DNA of 64,000 nucleotides from Rhizobium rhizogenes NBRC 13257. GTDB lineage: Bacteria; Pseudomonadota; Alphaproteobacteria; Rhizobiales; Rhizobiaceae. The stretch lies in assembly GCF_000696095.1 (NCBI RefSeq), contig NZ_BAYX01000025.1, forward strand, positions 40,574-104,573, given 5' to 3'. The notes under the pieces are model-generated. The model saw only the letters and a list, made by a program, of their open reading frames with translations, searched no databases and was not told the DNA's origin. Of this stretch, positions 25,825 to 34,427 are shown piece after piece. Every line of letters begins with the position of its first letter. The first letter of the stretch is position 1. The translations under genes were made by a program, and so were the position numbers.

Positions 25825-26859
25825 TTGGTCTTTACACATTCGGTGATCTTCCGCTCGGAATCCGCGGCATCCAGCCGTCGCCTATCGGAGATCATCGAGG
25901 CGGCAAAGCTCGCGGATCAGGCGGGTTTGAGTGTGTTCGGCATTGGCGAGCACCATCGCCTCGACTATACGATCTCGGTGCCGGTGGCCGTAATGGGCGC
26001 GATTGCTGCGGTGACCAAGAATATCCGCATTACCACGGCCGTTACCATTTTATCGTCATCCGATCCGGTGCGCATTTTCGAAGAGTTGGCAACGATCGAT
26101 CTGGTGTCTGCTGGCCGCGGCGAACTGACTGTCGGACGCGGCGCATTCATCGAGTCCTTTCCGCTGTTTGGCTACGATCTCAGCAATTACGACGCGCTCT
26201 ACGAAGAAAAACTTGCGCTACTGCTGAAGATCGCTGCCAGCGACGAGGTGACGTGGCGCGGGCGGTTTCGCTCCGCGCTTGACAGGGTCGTGATCGCTCC
26301 ACGGCCCTATGTCGACCGTCCTCCGATCTGGGTCGGCGCCGGCGGGACACCCGACAGCGCCGTGCGGGCGGGCAAGGCGGGCGTGCCGCTCAACCTTGCC
26401 AATATCGGAGGAGAGCCGGCGCGCTTCCGCCCGTTCATTGATCTTTACCGCCGCAGCTTCCGCGATGCCGGTCACGATCCGGCTGGGATCAAAGTCGGCA
26501 TATCCAGTCATCTGCATATCCAGAAAGACAGCCAGCGTGCGCGTGACGAATTCTATCCGCATTATGCGAGCTATATCGGCCATAGTCTGCCAAACGGCGA
26601 CAATGGATGGAAAGTCTCTCGCGAAGACTACGAGCGCCTTGCCGACCCCAAAGGCGCACTCTTCGTCGGTAGTCCGCAAGAGATCGTCGACAAGATTCTC
26701 TACGAATATGAAATGTTCCGCCACGATCGTTCTATGGCGCAGATCGATATAGGCGGCTTGCCCTTCGTAAAAGTTGCCAATGTAATCGAGCTTCTGGCCA
26801 CGGAAGTGATACCTGCCGTCAGGAAAGCCGCTAATGCTTCATCGGTTATCTCTCAATGA
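25825..26859 (+). CDS. LLM-class flavin-dependent oxidoreductase with a shifted N-terminus
   Basis: This 344-residue luciferase-like monooxygenase contains GLSVFGIGEHHRLDY, the VTILSSSDPVR and ELTVGRGAFIESFPLFGYD blocks and a C-terminal VGSPQEIVDKIL. The expected N-terminus (EIGLYTFGDLP, from a TTG at 25818) is present but in another frame. The open frame changes near 25855-25870, just before ESAASSRRLSEII. Either one base was lost or gained, or translation starts at TTG 25825 in the shifted frame, giving VFTHSVIFR as an aberrant first strand. Activity is doubtful, since the first strand forms part of the flavin site. It is the last gene of the unit. Confidence 0.7.
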   Translation: MVFTHSVIFRSESAASSRRLSEIIEAAKLADQAGLSVFGIGEHHRLDYTISVPVAVMGAIAAVTKNIRITTAVTILSSSDPVRIFEELATIDLVSAGRGELTVGRGAFIESFPLFGYDLSNYDALYEEKLALLLKIAASDEVTWRGRFRSALDRVVIAPRPYVDRPPIWVGAGGTPDSAVRAGKAGVPLNLANIGGEPARFRPFIDLYRRSFRDAGHDPAGIKVGISSHLHIQKDSQRARDEFYPHYASYIGHSLPNGDNGWKVSREDYERLADPKGALFVGSPQEIVDKILYEYEMFRHDRSMAQIDIGGLPFVKVANVIELLATEVIPAVRKAANASSVISQ

Positions 26860-27228
26860 ATTCTTTTTTGAGAATAATATCATCCGGTCGATGGCTGAGC
26901 GACGAGAGTCCTGGCAGTGAATATTCTTCGCCTGTTGGAGTGGCACCAATCTTGACGAAAACAATCGCCTTAATCGGCACCACTGAAAGCTAAGCGCTAT
27001 CAAATCCCGGCAAATTGCGCCGAGGCCGTCATCGCAACCGGCTCCAACGCCATGAAGATGAATGCTTCGGGTTCCCGCGGTCAGCTTATACCGTGCCGCT
27101 TGGCGTATTCAAAACCGCCGGGGCTCTAATCGCCGTTGGATGAAAGCTCCACGGCAGGTCAAGCGAACTCCAATAAAGTGGTTAAACACCACCAAGCCTA
27201 AGCGCACTCTTCGAGTCGAGAAGGTTAT

Positions 27229-27250
27229 GGGCTCATGATTTCATGAGCCC
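27229..27250. repeat. Perfect inverted repeat
   Basis: GGGCTCATGA and TCATGAGCCC flank a TT centre. No T-run follows, so it is not a standard terminator. It may be a protein site or a weak hairpin behind the LLM gene. Confidence 0.5.
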
Positions 27251-27528
27251 TCCCCGTTCAAGGCCCATGGAGCGTATTAGGTTTGCTCGTCTCCGTGGTC
27301 AGCCGCAGGGGCTCACTCCATACTGCTCTTACATTACCATCTCCCTCCGCGTTTGTGATGGCAGACTAGGGTTACCTGCCGACTAACGGCGGCATCCAAC
27401 AGAAACATCGCTCGTCGATAAAACTGGCTTCAGACCGATTCCGGTCGGTGCCTCTTGAATGATGTTCACAGCCACCAATACGCAGATCAGGGTCGAAAAT
27501 GACAACGGAAAATGATCATGATTAACAT

Positions 27529-27550
27529 ACAGGTCGGTTGACCGACCTGT
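27529..27550. promoter_or_regulatory. TetR-type operator of the MFS/beta-glucosidase unit
   Basis: ACAGGTCGGT and ACCGACCTGT form a perfect 10-bp inverted repeat around TG, about 50 bp before the MFS start. A TetR gene closes the same unit, so repression by that protein and relief by a sugar or glucoside is likely. Confidence 0.7.
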
Positions 27551-27598
27551 AAAAATGTGATGGAACTGCCCTCATCGTACTTTTTGGAGGAGGACGCG

Positions 27599-28900
27599 AT
27601 GAATCAATCAAATAGCATACGTCATTTGCCGGGTGAGACTGCCCCCGAGCGCAATATTCGGCTCACCGGTCAACATGTCGGCGCTCTGTTCGTGGCTCGC
27701 TACATCGCCGCGCTAGTTGGCATCTACATAGCCTTGATAACTCCCGCTTCTGTCACGCTTGCGATCAGGGTTGGGCAGATCGATCCAGAGGGAAAGGCTA
27801 GCTCCCTGGCATTCGTTGCAAGTATCGGTGCCGCCGCTGCACTGTTCTCGAACCCGATTTTTGGAATGCTAAGCGATCGTTCAACATCTCGCTTGGGGCA
27901 ACGCCGTCCCTTCATATTCTGGGGCTTTGTGATCGGGGTCTTGGCAATTTTCGCCATCGGAGTCGCGCCTTCGATTCCGCTTATTGCGCTTGGTTGGGCA
28001 ATAGCGCAGATCGCCTTCAATGCATCGATTGCAGCGACCATCGCCGTGCTTCCCGAACGGGTACCGGCGACCCTGCGCGGGCGTGTCTCCGGATTTATGG
28101 GTATGACGGGCCAATTGGCAGTGGTCACAGGGGTGTTCCTTATCCAACTGACAGGGACCCGAGGTGCAGGAATGTTCATTTGGCCAGCTCTGCTTGGGGG
28201 TGTGCTTGTGCTGCCGTTTCTTTTGACGCTTCGCGAAGTCCAGCGCCTGCCCGGTGAAGTGCCGAATGTAACCGTTGGAAGCGTTTTAGGTGCTCTGTGG
28301 ATTAACCCGTTCCAACATCGAGACTTTGGTTTGGTCTGGGCTGGCAGGTTTCTCGCCTGGACAGCGCTCTATCTGCTAACCACGTATAAGACCTATTTCT
28401 TGATCGACCACCTCGGTTATTCAACTGAGACTGTCGCGCCAATTCTCACGACAGCAATGTTTGTGCTCGCTGTTGCGGTCGCTGTCTCGAGTATCGGCGG
28501 AGGGTTGCTCTCGGATTATTTTGCCCGCCGAAAGCCGCTGGTTGTACTCGCGTCGGTTTTTTTCGTGGTCGCGATGCTCGTGGTGGCCTTTGCCCACAAT
28601 GTCGAGATCTTCCTGATCGGCATGGCAATCGCCGGACTTGGGAACGGTCTCTACTTCGGGGTCGACTATGCTCTCGTTTCGGAGGTTATCCCCGATCGGG
28701 AAAACTCGGCAGGCAAGAGCATGGGTGTATTCAACCTGTCGAGTACCATCCCGCAAACCATTGCTCCGATCATTGCTCCGGCACTCTTGCGCATCAATGC
28801 CGAAGGCTCCGACGGAAACTACACCTCGTTGTACCTCTGCGCAGCCGCATTCGCGCTAATAAGCGCGGTCTTTATCCAATTCATCAAAGGTGCAAAATGA
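27599..28900 (+). CDS. MFS sugar/glucoside permease
   Basis: This 433-residue transporter has about 12 membrane segments and the MFS loop motif MLSDRSTSRLGQRRPFIFWG, close to the GPH/sucrose-type symporters. GGAGGAGG precedes the ATG that gives MNQSNSIRHLPG. It overlaps the beta-glucosidase gene by 4 nt (ATGA), so it probably imports the glucoside that enzyme cuts. A TetR-type operator lies directly upstream. Confidence 0.88.
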   Translation: MNQSNSIRHLPGETAPERNIRLTGQHVGALFVARYIAALVGIYIALITPASVTLAIRVGQIDPEGKASSLAFVASIGAAAALFSNPIFGMLSDRSTSRLGQRRPFIFWGFVIGVLAIFAIGVAPSIPLIALGWAIAQIAFNASIAATIAVLPERVPATLRGRVSGFMGMTGQLAVVTGVFLIQLTGTRGAGMFIWPALLGGVLVLPFLLTLREVQRLPGEVPNVTVGSVLGALWINPFQHRDFGLVWAGRFLAWTALYLLTTYKTYFLIDHLGYSTETVAPILTTAMFVLAVAVAVSSIGGGLLSDYFARRKPLVVLASVFFVVAMLVVAFAHNVEIFLIGMAIAGLGNGLYFGVDYALVSEVIPDRENSAGKSMGVFNLSSTIPQTIAPIIAPALLRINAEGSDGNYTSLYLCAAAFALISAVFIQFIKGAK

Positions 28901-31179
28901 CCGATTTGGCCACTGAAACGCTTCGACTGGATGACGCAGATAATGAAGCTTTGTCCCTGACCACTGGTGCCGATTACTGGACGACGACAAATGCTCCAAG
29001 TCACGGGATCCGATCCATGCGTCTTGCTGACGGGCCGCATGGACTGCGTGTTCAAGATGATGAGAACCCGGACCATCTCGGGCTTGAACGCAGTGCGCAG
29101 GCAACATGTTTTCCTCCAGCGGTGACACTGGCGTCTTCGTGGGACATCGACCTTATCGAAGCAGTCGGCAATGCCCTGGGAAGGGAGGCCCGTGCTGCGG
29201 GCGTGAACGTTGTGCTTGGACCGGGACTGAATATCAAACGGAGCCCTTTGTGCGGGAGAAACTTTGAGTATTACTCAGAGGATCCCCTTCTTGCGGGTGT
29301 TCTCGCAGGAGCGGCCGCACGCGGCCTGCAGGCTCAAGGTGTCGCTGCATGCCTCAAGCATTTTGCGGTCAACAATCAAGAGACTGATCGTCTCAGAGTG
29401 AGTGCGAATATCGATGAGCGCCCTCTCAGAGAAATTTATCTACGAGCTTTTCAAATCGCTCTTGAAGAGTCCGCAGCCTGGTCGGTGATGTCTTCATATA
29501 ATCGCGTCAATGGAGTGTTTGCATCACAAAACCATTGGCTGCTGACGGACCTACTTCGCAATGAATGGGGCTTCGATGGCGTAATGATATCGGACTGGGG
29601 CGCAGTTCGTGATCCGGTAGACGCATTTAAAGCAGGTCTTGACTTGCGTATGCCTGGGCGTCCGGACGATAACCGTATACGCCAGGCTTGGGCTCACGGA
29701 GAAATTGATGCTGTCTTGTTGGATCAAACTGTGGGCAGGATGCGCCTCCTTTGCGACCGCACTTCAATAGCAACACCTGCGGTCGATGTGGATCGCAACG
29801 ATCATCATAAACTCGTCCAGAAGGCCGCCGCTGAATCGGCAGTGCTTCTTTCAAACGATGGTGTCCTGCCATTGGCTCTGAAGCCAGGTATTAGGATCGC
29901 AGTCGTTGGTGAACTGGCGCGGCAACCGAGATATCAGGGTGCCGGCAGTTCGCGTGTCAATGCAATCAAGGTTGTAAGCGGTCTGGACGCCTTGTCTGCG
30001 AGGGTCCACAAGGCAGGCGCGGAACTCGAATTCGCGAGTGGTTACACGCTCTCAGGCTCAAGCGATTACGCATTGATTGATGAGGCTATTGAATTGGCGC
30101 AACGCTCCGACGTTGTTATCTTGTTTATGGGACTGCCCGGTGAATTTGAAGCGGAAGGCCGGGACAGAACAACGATCCAACTACCAGCAAATCAGACGGC
30201 GCTTATCGGTGCCTTACAAGGCACAAAATCCAAAGTCGTTGTCGCTCTGAGCAATGGCTCGGTCGTTACAACCTCCTCGTGGCGAAACGGTGTGAACGCG
30301 ATAGTCGAGTTCTGGCTTACGGGTCAGGCGCATGGCGATGCAGTGGCTGATGTGCTGCTGGGTGTTGTAAATCCGAGCGGAAAGCTTGCGGAAACGGTGC
30401 CAATCCGTCTGGAAGATACACCAGCTTTTCTGAGTTTTCCGGGCGAGCATCAGAACGTGGATTACGGCGAAGGCATCTATGTCGGCTACCGCTATTATGA
30501 TGCCCGTAGCATTGATGTTGACTATCCGTTCGGTCACGGATTGTCGTACACGACTTTTGAATATTCTGGCCTGGAGATACTCGTTCGGCCTTTGTCCGAT
30601 GTCGTCGCCTTCGATGCGAAAATCAGGATCCACAACACCGGCGAACGTTTTGGTCATGAAGTCGTTCAGCTATACGTTCAGGATCTCCAGACCGAAATCA
30701 CGACACCTCCGCGCGAATTGCGAGGCTGGAAAAAGATCGGCTTGGCGCCTGGTGAAGAAGCGACCGTGGAAATAGCGATCACTAGAGAGCAACTGTCACA
30801 TTGGCATAGCCCGAGCAAGTCCTGGGTATATCCTGGCAGCGACCTAATCGTGTGCGTTGGCGGCTCGTCCAGAGATCTACCACTAAAGAAAACGGTCACA
30901 ATCCCGGGGGAAGCGATCTCGCTGAAGCTTGACGAATGGGCAACGTTCGGCGAATGGCTCGATGACCCGAAACTAGGGTCGAAGCTCCGCGAACTCATCG
31001 AGGCGCGCGGCGGGCTCAAGGGCCGTATGGCAGATCTTCTAGCAGACGAGGGTGGGGGTCGAGATGCGGTGCGCGCCGTCCCATTGGCGACAATAGTCGA
31101 ATTTCCAGGTGTCCCTGTTGCCCTTGACGATCTCAGAATACTCTCAAGCAGCCTGACGGGTGTGAACGACGGAAGTTGA
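28897..31179 (+). CDS. GH3 family beta-glucosidase
   Basis: This 760-residue enzyme has the GH3 (alpha/beta)8 domain with LKHF at 153-156 and the nucleophile Asp233 in VMISDWGAV. The second alpha/beta sandwich (about 300-560) includes the acid/base region LPGEFEAEGRDR. A C-terminal fibronectin-III-like domain (about 570-640) follows, with GHEVVQLYVQD. There is no signal peptide, so hydrolysis is cytoplasmic after import by the coupled MFS permease. The last 80 residues extend past the usual end. Plant glucosides are plausible substrates. Confidence 0.92.
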   Translation: MTDLATETLRLDDADNEALSLTTGADYWTTTNAPSHGIRSMRLADGPHGLRVQDDENPDHLGLERSAQATCFPPAVTLASSWDIDLIEAVGNALGREARAAGVNVVLGPGLNIKRSPLCGRNFEYYSEDPLLAGVLAGAAARGLQAQGVAACLKHFAVNNQETDRLRVSANIDERPLREIYLRAFQIALEESAAWSVMSSYNRVNGVFASQNHWLLTDLLRNEWGFDGVMISDWGAVRDPVDAFKAGLDLRMPGRPDDNRIRQAWAHGEIDAVLLDQTVGRMRLLCDRTSIATPAVDVDRNDHHKLVQKAAAESAVLLSNDGVLPLALKPGIRIAVVGELARQPRYQGAGSSRVNAIKVVSGLDALSARVHKAGAELEFASGYTLSGSSDYALIDEAIELAQRSDVVILFMGLPGEFEAEGRDRTTIQLPANQTALIGALQGTKSKVVVALSNGSVVTTSSWRNGVNAIVEFWLTGQAHGDAVADVLLGVVNPSGKLAETVPIRLEDTPAFLSFPGEHQNVDYGEGIYVGYRYYDARSIDVDYPFGHGLSYTTFEYSGLEILVRPLSDVVAFDAKIRIHNTGERFGHEVVQLYVQDLQTEITTPPRELRGWKKIGLAPGEEATVEIAITREQLSHWHSPSKSWVYPGSDLIVCVGGSSRDLPLKKTVTIPGEAISLKLDEWATFGEWLDDPKLGSKLRELIEARGGLKGRMADLLADEGGGRDAVRAVPLATIVEFPGVPVALDDLRILSSSLTGVNDGS

Positions 31180-31184
31180 TTGCC

Positions 31185-31215
31185 GGGCACAAGGCTTTAG
31201 AATGCCCCTTTTTTT
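31185..31215 (+). terminator. Probable intrinsic terminator after the beta-glucosidase gene
   Basis: A short GGGCA / TGCCC stem is followed by C and seven T residues, 6 bp after the stop codon. The loop is 13 nt, so the stem is weak. Confidence 0.45.
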
Positions 31216-31394
31216 GTCTTGGCTCCGTCACCAAACCGAGTTGACCTCGCCACTATGTATTCTTCTTTGAAGAGCGTGCCGAGGCAATGTGCCTGGAGGA
31301 ACGGCGCGAGGTCAATAATGTAGCCTTTCGATTGCGGAGCTTATGCCTTTGCCTTACACGATGGCCCAAAGTCGTTGTACAAGGAGTAAAACCC

Positions 31395-32009
31395 ATGCCA
31401 CGAGCGTTAAAAAATGCCGAACAGGGGGAGCGAACTAGGGCGGCGATCCTGGCATCTGCAATCGAACTTTTTGGTGAGAAAGGATATAGGGCTACGTCAG
31501 TGAGCCAGATCGCCAAGCGGGCGGGGGTAGTACAGTCGGCGCTACATCACCACTTCGGGGCAAAAGAGCAACTCCTCGATGCGGCTCTTAAATTGCATTA
31601 TCCATCTTCTGTCGCAAGGCCCGATATGCAAGCTGTGGCGACAGGCAGGACCGAGTTCGTAGATGAAATGATGGAGGCGGCTCGGCGCAATATTTCCGAT
31701 CGACACCTCGTCCGCTTCTTCTCGGTAATGACCGGGGAATCTCTAACGCGAGAACATCCTGCTCACCAATTCTTTGTGAACCGATATGACATTGCGCGCG
31801 ATGGCTTCACGGACGCCATTGCTCAGGCAAAGAGTATCACAAACGATACCGGTCGTGCGCAAGTTTCCCTTCTCGTCTCCATCCTTTTTGCTACATCCGA
31901 CGGGCTGCAGATGCAGTGGCTTCGAAACCCATCCATCGACTTTGTCGCCGGGCTAGAACGCGTGGCAAAGATGGTAGGCGAAGGTATACAGGCGCTAAGA
32001 CAGAGGTGA
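31395..32009 (+). CDS. TetR-family repressor of the glucoside unit
   Basis: This 204-residue TetR protein has an N-terminal helix-turn-helix (TRAAILASAIELFGEKGYRA and QIAKRAGVVQSALHHHFGAK) and a C-terminal ligand domain. AAGGAG stands 8 nt before the ATG. It lies downstream of the beta-glucosidase gene on the same strand, and a TetR-like palindrome lies at the start of the unit. Self-repression through that site is inferred. Confidence 0.85.
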   Translation: MPRALKNAEQGERTRAAILASAIELFGEKGYRATSVSQIAKRAGVVQSALHHHFGAKEQLLDAALKLHYPSSVARPDMQAVATGRTEFVDEMMEAARRNISDRHLVRFFSVMTGESLTREHPAHQFFVNRYDIARDGFTDAIAQAKSITNDTGRAQVSLLVSILFATSDGLQMQWLRNPSIDFVAGLERVAKMVGEGIQALRQR

Positions 32010-32566
32010 ATTGCAGGCCAAGAGCCATCTTGAATGTTCGGGTTCCCCCGCGTAGACGCCTGCTTCAAGCAACGACGCCATGGCAAACATGCCAAATCGT
32101 TTCACCATTTAGCATCGTAGCAACGGTTCATCACCGACGGCGATTGATCGCCGCCGTAATCCTTGGATTCGTTGAGGTGAACTATCACAATTATTTGGTG
32201 CATTTGAAGATTCATAGTTTTGCACGAATGCTGGAACCAATGGTCGCCTGAGGTTGGGGCAACCGCATTCAATTGTGAATTCCGGCGACCAGCAGAAGGA
32301 GGTCGGCGCTGTTGCCGTTCCTATCCCCGGCGCTCACGGGACAATCGTGCCGTCGCTTGCAGCCTATTGCTTTTGTCGGCCGAATGACGGACGAAATGGT
32401 CGCTCGGATCGTCGCAAAGCTCAATCAGGTGGCGAAACTAATTTCTATATCGGGGAGCAATAGCGCGCACGACTGCGTCCACACCAACATCTGCCAGAGC
32501 TGTCGTCACAGTATTTTCTGCGCAGACGGCAACCATCGACTAAGTTTTAGTCACGTCGCACTAGGA
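32010..32566. other. Intergenic region with inverted repeats
   Basis: No supportable gene is seen. It contains CGGCGAT-TG-ATCGCCG at 32138-32153, a possible hairpin behind the TetR gene, and the branched structure at 32241-32291 listed separately. Short frames such as 32312-32632 have no recognisable domain. Confidence 0.5.
32241..32291. other. Possible three-way-junction structure
   Basis: TGGTCGCC at 32241-32248 pairs with GGCGACCA at 32284-32291. Inside it lie two further hairpins: GGTTG-GGG-CAACC at 32252-32264 and ATTCA-ATTG-TGAAT at 32267-32280. Together they would fold as a small three-way junction on either strand. No gene covers it. Confidence 0.4.
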
Positions 32567-33310
32567 TTAGGCCGTTCCGGGCAAGGCTCCATTCTCCCGC
32601 ATAATCAAGGCAGCAAGTTCGGCTCGGTTTGAGCAGCCCTTCTTTTCCATCGCCTTGTTAAGGTGTGTTCGCACCGTGGAGAAGCCGATGTTCAGCATGT
32701 CGCAGATCTCACGATCGCGACAGCCTCGTGCAACGAGAAAAGCGATCTGCCGCTCGCGTGGCGTCAGATTTTCGAAGCGCTCCATGCCGTTGGCCATCGC
32801 CTTCTTCAAGAAAGGGGAGATGGTGTCGAGAAGCATTTTTTCCCGTTCACTGAAATCCGGGCTCTTCGCAGATCGCCACAGACGGAAGTCGCCCAGATCA
32901 CGGTCACCTTCAAACAGGAATACATTGATGCCGTGATGAAGTCCGTCACGCTTTAGGAAATCATTATAGAATTCGGTCCGGATCAACTCGCTGTATGGGT
33001 TGACTTCCTCGATCAAGGTCGCCTTACGCTTTTCGCGTAGCTTGAAGGTATGCGGATCGCGAAACTGATAATACCGCTCATAATTCCTGATGTTCTCCGG
33101 ATCCATGTTGTGGATCAGACCCTTTTCAAACCGGCGCAACCGATCGTTCCAGATGTAAGACGCGGCAAAGTCCGCTCGAACCAGTTTGACGATATCTTCG
33201 AAGACGGCTGTGCGAGCCTCTACATCACTATCAAGGCGCGACAGGCGCGCAACAATATCGCCGAAAAGACGTAGCTCTTCCGATGTGACGTCCCGAATAT
33301 ATGTTTCCAT
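32567..33310 (-). CDS. LuxR-family transcriptional regulator
   Basis: This 247-residue regulator ends in a LuxR/GerE helix-turn-helix (LTPRERQIAFLVARGCRDRE, then LNIGFSTVRTHLNKAMEKKG). The N-terminal 170 residues form a sensor domain that lacks an obvious AHL-binding signature, so it is probably not a quorum sensor. It diverges from the two arginase-fold genes over 154 bp, where a GCACATAAGTGC element lies at 33370-33381. Control of those genes is likely. Confidence 0.8.
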   Translation of the reverse strand: METYIRDVTSEELRLFGDIVARLSRLDSDVEARTAVFEDIVKLVRADFAASYIWNDRLRRFEKGLIHNMDPENIRNYERYYQFRDPHTFKLREKRKATLIEEVNPYSELIRTEFYNDFLKRDGLHHGINVFLFEGDRDLGDFRLWRSAKSPDFSEREKMLLDTISPFLKKAMANGMERFENLTPRERQIAFLVARGCRDREICDMLNIGFSTVRTHLNKAMEKKGCSNRAELAALIMRENGALPGTA

Positions 33311-33464
33311 CTTGCCGTTCTCGCGTTCGATGATGCCATGCAGGAATCGTGCCAGAGTCTTCTGCTATTGAGCACATAAGTGCCCGAACGTATCGATATT
33401 TTTGCCGATAGCCGGGGCATCTTGCAGGTGCATTCTTATCCAACCCTATTGCAAGGAGAGCGCA

Positions 33465-34427
33465 ATGAACATCGACAAATTCCCCGTCAGCCTCATCGGG
33501 CTTCCCTATCTGATGGGGTCGCGTGGCCCCAATCTGGGCTACCAGATGGCGCAGGGCCCCCGCATACTGCTCGCTCCGGAGAAAGCACCGGCAGCGATGC
33601 AGGAATTCTTCTCCGACGTCGAAACGGTCATGATCGAGGACGCAGACGAGCCAAACATTGCGTTTACGGGTGGAGACTACCGGCTCCTCCCGGTTGGCGA
33701 CCAGATGTCTCGCGTTCTTGTCCAAAACATTCGTCTCGCTCAGGAAGTTAAGAGAGCACGCGAACGTGGGCGCATCCCTATCGCTTGCGTAGGCGCTTGT
33801 TCGGCTGCGCTCGGAATGGTCGGCGGCGTTGGAGAAACCGAAGGCGAGATCGGTATGATCTGGCTCGATGCCCATGGAGACGCACAAACCCCGGATACGT
33901 CCGAGAACGGGTTTATCGAGGGCATGCCGGTCACCACAATTGCAGGCAAATGCTGGCCTCGATATCGCCGCAAGATCCCGGGCTTTCGCGAGATCGACGA
34001 AAGCCGCATAATCACTATCGGTCTGAGCGAGATGTTCACGCCCACCGCGCGCCGATCTGCGAAAGATGCCCTTGGCACCCTCGTGCACAAACCGGTTATT
34101 GAGGAGCTTGGCTTCGAGGAGGCACTGACCCGTGCGCTGGATAACCTCGCGTCAAAGTGTGGCAAGGTCTTCATCCATTTCGATACGGACGTGCTGGATC
34201 CAACCGTCCTTCGGGCCAATACGCACGCCGCAAACGGAGGCTTGACGGATGAGCAGTGCAAAACGGCATTCCGCCTTATTGGCGAACGGTTCGAAATCCT
34301 TGCCGTAAGCTTCGCGTCATACGATCCGGTTGTCGACGAACGCGGCCCGCAGGTACTCGTGCCGCTTCTCGTCGCTGCGGCAAGAGCAGCGGCGGAGGGC
34401 CTTGCGCGGCAAGGCAGCTCTTCGTGA
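33465..34427 (+). CDS. Ureohydrolase (arginase/agmatinase) family protein, first of a tandem pair
   Basis: This 320-residue arginase-fold protein keeps two metal-binding blocks: Asp135, His137 and Asp139 in WLDAHGDAQTPDT, and Asp240 and Asp242 in HFDTDVLDP. The first ligand His, found in GGDHS of arginases, is replaced by Cys112 (VGACSAALG). The binuclear metal site is therefore altered. AAGGAG precedes the ATG. It overlaps its paralogue by 4 nt. The family cleaves guanidino compounds to urea, but the substituted ligand makes the reaction here uncertain. Context suggests nitrogen scavenging from an imported amide or peptide. Confidence 0.82.
   Translation: MNIDKFPVSLIGLPYLMGSRGPNLGYQMAQGPRILLAPEKAPAAMQEFFSDVETVMIEDADEPNIAFTGGDYRLLPVGDQMSRVLVQNIRLAQEVKRARERGRIPIACVGACSAALGMVGGVGETEGEIGMIWLDAHGDAQTPDTSENGFIEGMPVTTIAGKCWPRYRRKIPGFREIDESRIITIGLSEMFTPTARRSAKDALGTLVHKPVIEELGFEEALTRALDNLASKCGKVFIHFDTDVLDPTVLRANTHAANGGLTDEQCKTAFRLIGERFEILAVSFASYDPVVDERGPQVLVPLLVAAARAAAEGLARQGSSS

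Larger units (their letters stand above)
26860..27598. other. Intergenic region between the LLM gene and the glucoside unit
   Basis: No supportable gene is seen over about 740 bp. It contains a 22-bp inverted repeat and, at its right end, the TetR-type operator, both listed separately. The GC content drops near 27500, where the next promoter should lie. Confidence 0.5.

Noticed and set aside
33231..34088. 285-codon minus-strand frame opposite the first ureohydrolase
   Set aside because: It overlaps both the LuxR gene and the ureohydrolase and has no recognisable motif; it is a shadow of the plus-strand gene.
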